DNA of 51,065 nucleotides, taken from Bacillota bacterium. Its GTDB lineage: Bacteria > Bacillota > UBA994 > PWPR01. The stretch lies in assembly GCA_028280325.1 (NCBI GenBank), contig JANQLZ010000118.1, positions 1 to 51,065 of the forward strand. Direction: 5' to 3'. Shown in pieces: positions 47,387 through 51,065 of the stretch; positions within the stretch are counted from its first letter, which is position 1; each line of letters opens with the position of its first letter. A program made the translations under genes and the position numbers. The notes under the pieces are model-generated. The model was not told the origin of the DNA, ran no database searches, and saw only the letters and a list, made by a program, of their open reading frames with translations.

Positions 47387-49045
47387 ATGAAAAAACACAG
47401 TATTTATTTTATTCCTTTGGGAGGAGTAAACGAGATAGGCAAAAACATGTACGCCATGCGCTATTTAGACGACATTATTGTAATTGATGCCGGTCTAATG
47501 TTTCCAGATGATGATCTGCTGGGTATTGATTACGTTATTCCAGACATGTCCTATTTGGTTGAAAACAAAGATCTGGTTCGGGCTGTATTTTTAACCCACG
47601 GCCATGAGGACCATATTGGCGCCTTGCCTTATTTTCTGCAAGAAATAAATGTGCCGGTCTACGGAACACAATTGACTTTGGGATTAGTTGAATCCAAGCT
47701 CAAAGATTTTGACATTGATAATTATAAGTTGAATGTGGTCAAAATCGGGGATGTCATCGGAGCTGGAGCTTTTGCTGTTGAGTTTATCAGGATTAATCAC
47801 AGCATACCTGATGGAGCAGCGCTGGCCATTAACACCCCTTCCGGTATTGTCCTGCATACCGGGGACTTTAAGTTTGATCAAACTCCGGTGGATGGCCATG
47901 TCACAGATTATCATCGGCTGGCCGATTATGGCGATGGCGGAGTTTTAGCACTGTTGTGCGACGTTACCAACGCCATTCATCCTGGCTATACCCCATCTGA
48001 AAAGGTAGTGGGTGAGGCTCTGGACAGCATTTTTAGGGATACCACCAATAGAATTATTATGGCTACCTTTGCATCCAATATCCATCGGGTTCAGCAGATC
48101 TTTGAGCTGGCCTTTAAGCATAACCGAAAGGTAGCTGTTATCGGTCGGAGCATGGTCAATAACGTGGCCATAGCCAGCGAGCTGGGCTATCTGGATATAC
48201 CGCCCGATACCTATATTGAAACCGAAAGTATTGATTCTTATCCAAATGATAAGCTGTTAATTTTATCGACAGGCAGCCAGGGCGAGCCTTTGGCAGCTTT
48301 AACCAGAATGGCTTTCAACCGTCATTCTCAGATTCAGATCAGTGCCTTTGATACAGTTATCATGTCTTCTAATCCGATACCAGGCAATGAAAAGCTGGTC
48401 AACAGAATTATTAATGCGCTGACTTATAACGGGGCCACGGTTATTACAACCCGTGATGCCCAGGTTCACGTTTCGGGCCACGCCAGTGCAGAGGAACTGA
48501 AAATGATGTTGCACCTGGTCAAACCTCAATATGTAATACCGTTCCATGGAGAGTATCAGCATAAAAATGCTTATCGACTGATTGCCACCAGTCTTGGAAT
48601 TAAACCCGATAATGTGTTTATGCTGAACAATGGAGATGTTTTGGAATTAAATGAGAAATATGCCTCAGTAGCTGATACAGTCGAATCGGGAAGGGTCCTG
48701 ATCGATGGACGAGGAATCGGCGATGTCGGCAAGGTGGTATTGCGAGACCGAAGAATGCTGGCCCAATACGGTGTTTTGACAGCGGTAGTGGCCTTAAACC
48801 GGGAAACTCGGGAGATCTTAAGCGGGCCGACAATCGTTACCCGAGGGTTTGTCTACGTTAAGGAATCCGAAGATCTGCTGGATGAGGCTGTTCAGAGGGT
48901 TAAAAAGGCCCTTGAGGAACAGCTGCAATCTGGCATCAAGGACTGGGCTCCGTTAAAGAACAGAATGCGTCAGGTCCTGCAAAACTATTTATACGAGCAA
49001 ACTGGGCGGCGGCCTATGATATTACCAATTATCATTGAGGTGTAG
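47387..49045 (+). CDS. rnj: Ribonuclease J (552 aa)
   Basis: Metallo-beta-lactamase/beta-CASP nuclease with 5'-3' exo- and endonuclease activity, central to mRNA decay and rRNA processing. The metal motif is HGHEDH (71-76), with LGGVNEIGKN at the start, TGDFKFDQTP, the beta-CASP part (MATFASNIHRV, STGSQGEP) and late HVSGHAS and IPFHGEYQH. Length is typical. AGGAG lies eight bases before the ATG. A single rnj is seen here; whether another copy exists is unknown. Confidence 0.96.
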   Translation: MKKHSIYFIPLGGVNEIGKNMYAMRYLDDIIVIDAGLMFPDDDLLGIDYVIPDMSYLVENKDLVRAVFLTHGHEDHIGALPYFLQEINVPVYGTQLTLGLVESKLKDFDIDNYKLNVVKIGDVIGAGAFAVEFIRINHSIPDGAALAINTPSGIVLHTGDFKFDQTPVDGHVTDYHRLADYGDGGVLALLCDVTNAIHPGYTPSEKVVGEALDSIFRDTTNRIIMATFASNIHRVQQIFELAFKHNRKVAVIGRSMVNNVAIASELGYLDIPPDTYIETESIDSYPNDKLLILSTGSQGEPLAALTRMAFNRHSQIQISAFDTVIMSSNPIPGNEKLVNRIINALTYNGATVITTRDAQVHVSGHASAEELKMMLHLVKPQYVIPFHGEYQHKNAYRLIATSLGIKPDNVFMLNNGDVLELNEKYASVADTVESGRVLIDGRGIGDVGKVVLRDRRMLAQYGVLTAVVALNRETREILSGPTIVTRGFVYVKESEDLLDEAVQRVKKALEEQLQSGIKDWAPLKNRMRQVLQNYLYEQTGRRPMILPIIIEV

Positions 49046-49049
49046 GGGT

Positions 49050-49210
49050 TCTTTCCGCGGAGGCTTCCATAATTAAGGCTATATCGGCGTCAAAGCAAAA
49101 ATCTGCTAAAAGATATACTACTCGTATTATCTTTGTCGCAGATTTTCACTTTTCCTTGATCTATCCTCAATTCTGTAAGCCACGGCTTAATGATACGTTA
49201 CGTCATTTAT
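49050..49210 (+). repeat. Hairpin intergenic repeat, copy C
   Basis: 5' module GGTTCTTTCCGCGGAGG...GGCGTC, hairpin 49098-49146 with outer arms AAAATCTGC and GCAGATTTT and inner arms AAAGATATAC and GTATTATCTTT (loop TACTC). 3' module 49152-49210 contains the stem TAAGCC-AC-GGCTTA. Its 59-base 3' module is identical to that of copy E. Confidence 0.75.
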
Positions 49211-49272
49211 TCACTTTTTCTACGAAGAATCTTAAGTAATAGTGAATTAAGACCACCATAGCTGTTGATAGA
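49202..49272 (+). repeat. Direct repeat, first copy (71 bases)
   Basis: This segment (starting GTCATTTATTCAC and ending GTTGATAGA) recurs 160 bases downstream at 49362-49432 with one mismatch. It contains the ends TTCAC and GTGAA as inverted arms. Confidence 0.75.
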
Positions 49273-49370
49273 TATACTAACTCGTATTATCCTTGTAGAA
49301 AATTTCTTCTATTCCTTGAGCTGGGCATAATTCTGTAAGCCTAGGCTTAATGATACTTTAAGTCATTTAT
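49261..49370 (+). repeat. Hairpin intergenic repeat, copy D (chimeric)
   Basis: The left half matches copy E, the right half (GTAGAAAATTTCTTCTATTC, then CTTGAGCTGGGCATAATTC) matches copy B. As a result its outer arms do not pair; only the core GATATAC/GTATTATC remains. The 3' module contains a perfect palindrome TAAGCCTAGGCTTA (49336-49349). Confidence 0.7.
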
Positions 49371-49432
49371 TCACTTTTTTTACGAAGAATCTTAAGTAAT
49401 AGTGAATTAAGACCACCATAGCTGTTGATAGA
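49362..49432 (+). repeat. Direct repeat, second copy (71 bases)
   Basis: Second copy of the segment at 49202-49272, offset by 160 bases with one mismatch. It leads directly into hairpin copy E. Confidence 0.75.
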
Positions 49433-49531
49433 CATACTGTTCTCGTATTATCTATGTTAAAAATTTTAGCTATTCCTTGATCTATCCTCAATTCTGTAAG
49501 CCACGGCTTAATGATACGTTACGTCATTTAT
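49411..49531 (+). repeat. Hairpin intergenic repeat, copy E
   Basis: Outer arms ATAGCT (49418-49423) and AGCTAT (49468-49473), inner arms ATAGA-C-ATAC and GTAT-TA-TCTAT, loop TGTTCTC. The 3' module (49473-49531) is identical to copy C and contains TAAGCC-AC-GGCTTA. Confidence 0.7.
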
Positions 49532-49539
49532 CAATTGTT

Positions 49540-49572
49540 TGGCAGTTGGCTGGCAATAGGTTGGCAATTGTA
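49540..49572 (+). repeat. Three tandem 11-base repeats
   Basis: TGGCAGTTGGC, TGGCAATAGGT and TGGCAATTGTA are consecutive and closely related to the set at 5223-5255. Both sets lie directly after hairpin repeats. Confidence 0.65.
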
Positions 49573-49689
49573 TTAGGTGGAGCAACCTCATTATTGACTT
49601 AGTGAAACATTGGGGACGGTTCTTTTTGTTGCTCCATATTCTCTATTATAATTGAAAAAAGGATTTAAAAGGCAATAGCAGTTGTTAAA

Positions 49690-49711
49690 CAATAGCTGAA
49701 AGATAGCTGAA
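49690..49711 (-). repeat. Two 11-base repeats
   Basis: CAATAGCTGAA and AGATAGCTGAA, the reverse complement of the TTCAGCTAT-type units at 5726-5771. Confidence 0.5.
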
Positions 49712-49725
49712 TTAATGCACTTAAA

Positions 49726-49753
49726 TACCCGCATTAAAATTTCAATGCGGGTA
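49726..49753. terminator. Terminator-like hairpin
   Basis: TACCCGCATT and AATGCGGGTA form a perfect 10-bp stem with an eight-base loop. T-runs are weak. It could back up the terminator at 49800-49826. Confidence 0.5.
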
Positions 49754-49799
49754 ATGGGGTGCAATTAGGATTAAAAAAATAAAAATAGTAGATAATACC

Positions 49800-49826
49800 A
49801 AAAAGGGCAGCCCTGGAAGCCTGCCC
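49800..49826 (-). terminator. Terminator of the TPR gene
   Basis: GGGCAG (49805-49810) and CTGCCC (49821-49826) pair and are followed on the minus strand by five T. It is about 65 bases past the TPR stop. Confidence 0.8.
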
Positions 49827-49891
49827 CTACATTATCCAGTAGTCAAGAAACAACTGCCTAACCGTTGCCCCACATTTGCTGTGAGCAAGAA

Positions 49892-50911
49892 TCAATCAGT
49901 ATAATGCTTAATCAGATTCTGAAACTCGTCGTCTCCCATTAATCCGGCAAAGTCGGCATCGGAATGGATTTGTTCTGCATAAGCGCTGTTTAATTCAAAG
50001 GCTTTGGCCAAAGAGATTTTAGCCTCATCGTACTGCTCTAACAGGGCCTGACATGAAGCCAGGTAGTACCAGGCATCGTAGTCTTCACTGTCATAGGCTA
50101 CCACCCGCTGAAAGTTTTCACTGGCTTTTTCATATTCTCCTAAACAGTAGTAGGTATCACCACAATTATAATCAATTAATTTGTTTGTTTCTTCCAGGGT
50201 CTGATTGTTGATAACGGCATTATTACTTCTCATTTGCTCATAAACAGCCAGTTCTTTTTCATATTCTGCCAACTGATAATATGAATTAGCCAGGTTAACA
50301 TAGGTGTTGCCTGTTTCCGGTTCAAGCTCAATTGCTAACTTGTAGTTTTCAATTGCCTTTTCATATTGATCGGATTGATAGTAATTATCTCCTAAGAGCT
50401 GCAGTCCGTATACATATTCAGCATCCTGTTGCTTGAGTTCTTCTAAAACCTCTATTGCTTTTTCATATTCACCTTTATTTTCATGAATCCAGGCTAATAT
50501 GACAAAGGGATCGAAATTATTGCTTTCTTCTTCAGCCCTGGACATTTCAGCATATTTTTCGGCCTCTTCGTAATTTTCCAATCGATAATAGCCATAAGCC
50601 ACACCATTTAAGTAGGTGACATCGTCATTGCTAAAATCGTGCAGCTCCAAATAGGTTGCTAAACCTTCTTCGAATCTTCCCTCATCGTATAGTCTGTCAG
50701 CCTTGCTCTCATAGAAATTTAAATACCCCGTTACTATACCGACAATGATCAACACTAATCCCAGCCCAATATAAAGTATCTGGGTGCCTCTGTCACCCAA
50801 AAAAGACCTTGCTCTTTGAGCTTTACGGCTTTCCCAAAAAAAATTGGGTTTGGCAATTGTCCCCCAAATTGCAAAAAGGCCAATGACAAATGCCAAGATA
50901 CTAATATACAT
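49892..50911 (-). CDS. Membrane-anchored TPR protein (339 aa)
   Basis: Two N-terminal membrane helices (about 2-20 and 44-65), joined by FFWESRKAQRARSFLGDRGT, are followed by about seven TPR units from residue 70 on (for example YDEGRFEEGLATYLEL, YLNGVAYGYYRLENYEEAEK, YQSDQYEKAIENYKLAIELE, CLGEYEKASENFQRVVAYDS). TPR arrays mediate protein contacts, here on the cytoplasmic or outer face. The function is unknown. GGAGG lies seven bases before the ATG, 51 bases after the lysS stop, so both may share a transcript. Confidence 0.85.
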   Translation of the reverse strand: MYISILAFVIGLFAIWGTIAKPNFFWESRKAQRARSFLGDRGTQILYIGLGLVLIIVGIVTGYLNFYESKADRLYDEGRFEEGLATYLELHDFSNDDVTYLNGVAYGYYRLENYEEAEKYAEMSRAEEESNNFDPFVILAWIHENKGEYEKAIEVLEELKQQDAEYVYGLQLLGDNYYQSDQYEKAIENYKLAIELEPETGNTYVNLANSYYQLAEYEKELAVYEQMRSNNAVINNQTLEETNKLIDYNCGDTYYCLGEYEKASENFQRVVAYDSEDYDAWYYLASCQALLEQYDEAKISLAKAFELNSAYAEQIHSDADFAGLMGDDEFQNLIKHYTD

Positions 50912-50962
50912 TTTATACCCTCCGCAAGACCTCCAAATTATTATTAACTGGCAGGCTTTTAT

Positions 50963-51065
<103 letters not shown>

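Larger units (their letters stand above)
49046..49891. other. Repeat-rich convergent intergenic region, no gene
   Basis: 846 bases between rnj (plus) and the TPR gene (minus). It holds hairpin repeats C, D and E, a 71-base direct repeat, 11-base tandem repeats, a GGGGACGGTTCT motif (49612-49623) and two terminator-type hairpins near the TPR gene. The order of elements parallels that at 4756-5870. Confidence 0.75.

Overview
The window looks like chromosome of a spore-forming, strictly anaerobic Bacillota of the clostridial grade. Sporulation genes (spoIIID, spoIID, a spoIIQ-like gene, a Spo0E-like gene) point to an endospore former. The [FeFe]-hydrogenase maturases HydE, HydF and HydG point to strict anaerobiosis. 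The c subunit of the F-type ATP synthase carries the full set of Na+-binding residues, which suggests sodium-coupled energetics and perhaps a saline or alkaline habitat. The sequence does not allow a genus call. Nearly everything is on the minus strand. Only a Myb/S1-domain gene, a DUF445 gene and the RNase J gene are on plus.

Layout by coordinate: 1-1493, an unknown three-gene membrane-protein operon, the third gene cut by the window edge. 1836-2048, a Spo0E-like gene. 2334-4755, two plus-strand genes. 4756-5870, a long intergenic region with structured repeats. 5871-13115, a cell-envelope and sporulation block (mbl, spoIIID, spoIIQ-like, a degenerate OMP-decarboxylase-like gene, spoIID, murA, ywmB-like, yueI-like) with much the same order as in Bacillus subtilis. 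13346-20292, a complete F1Fo ATP synthase operon in the order Z-I-B-E-F-H-A-G-D-C, followed upstream by wecB/mnaA. 21918-24288, four tandem paralogous membrane-anchored zinc-ribbon proteins. 24704-27575, a lipoprotein, a ferritin-like DUF2383 protein and the CCA tRNA nucleotidyltransferase. 27673-31559, the hydrogenase maturation operon (TM1266-like regulator, hydE, hydG, hydF). 31846-34162, a small DUF2089-headed operon ending in a Cof-type HAD phosphatase. 34356-43084, replication helpers (dnaI-like, dnaD) and uvrC, uvrA, uvrB. 43191-45912, ftsE-ftsX plus a coiled-coil M23 murein hydrolase. 46379-47098, a creatininase-family amidohydrolase. 47387-49045, RNase J. 49046-49891, a second repeat-rich intergenic region. 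49892-51065, a TPR membrane protein and the 3' end of lysS.

Functionally, murA, mbl, spoIID, the spoIIQ-like gene and ftsEX-M23 build or remodel peptidoglycan in growth and sporulation. The atp operon and the Hyd maturases serve energy metabolism. uvrABC, dnaD/dnaI, rnj, cca and lysS are housekeeping.

The most unusual things seen are: (1) a family of intergenic hairpin repeats, two copies behind the DUF445 gene and three behind rnj, whose stem sequences differ between copies while pairing is kept; (2) a pseudo-OMP-decarboxylase inside the sporulation cluster; (3) the four-gene zinc-ribbon array; (4) a Myb/SANT-S1 fusion protein; (5) a possible transcription attenuator in the RNase J leader.
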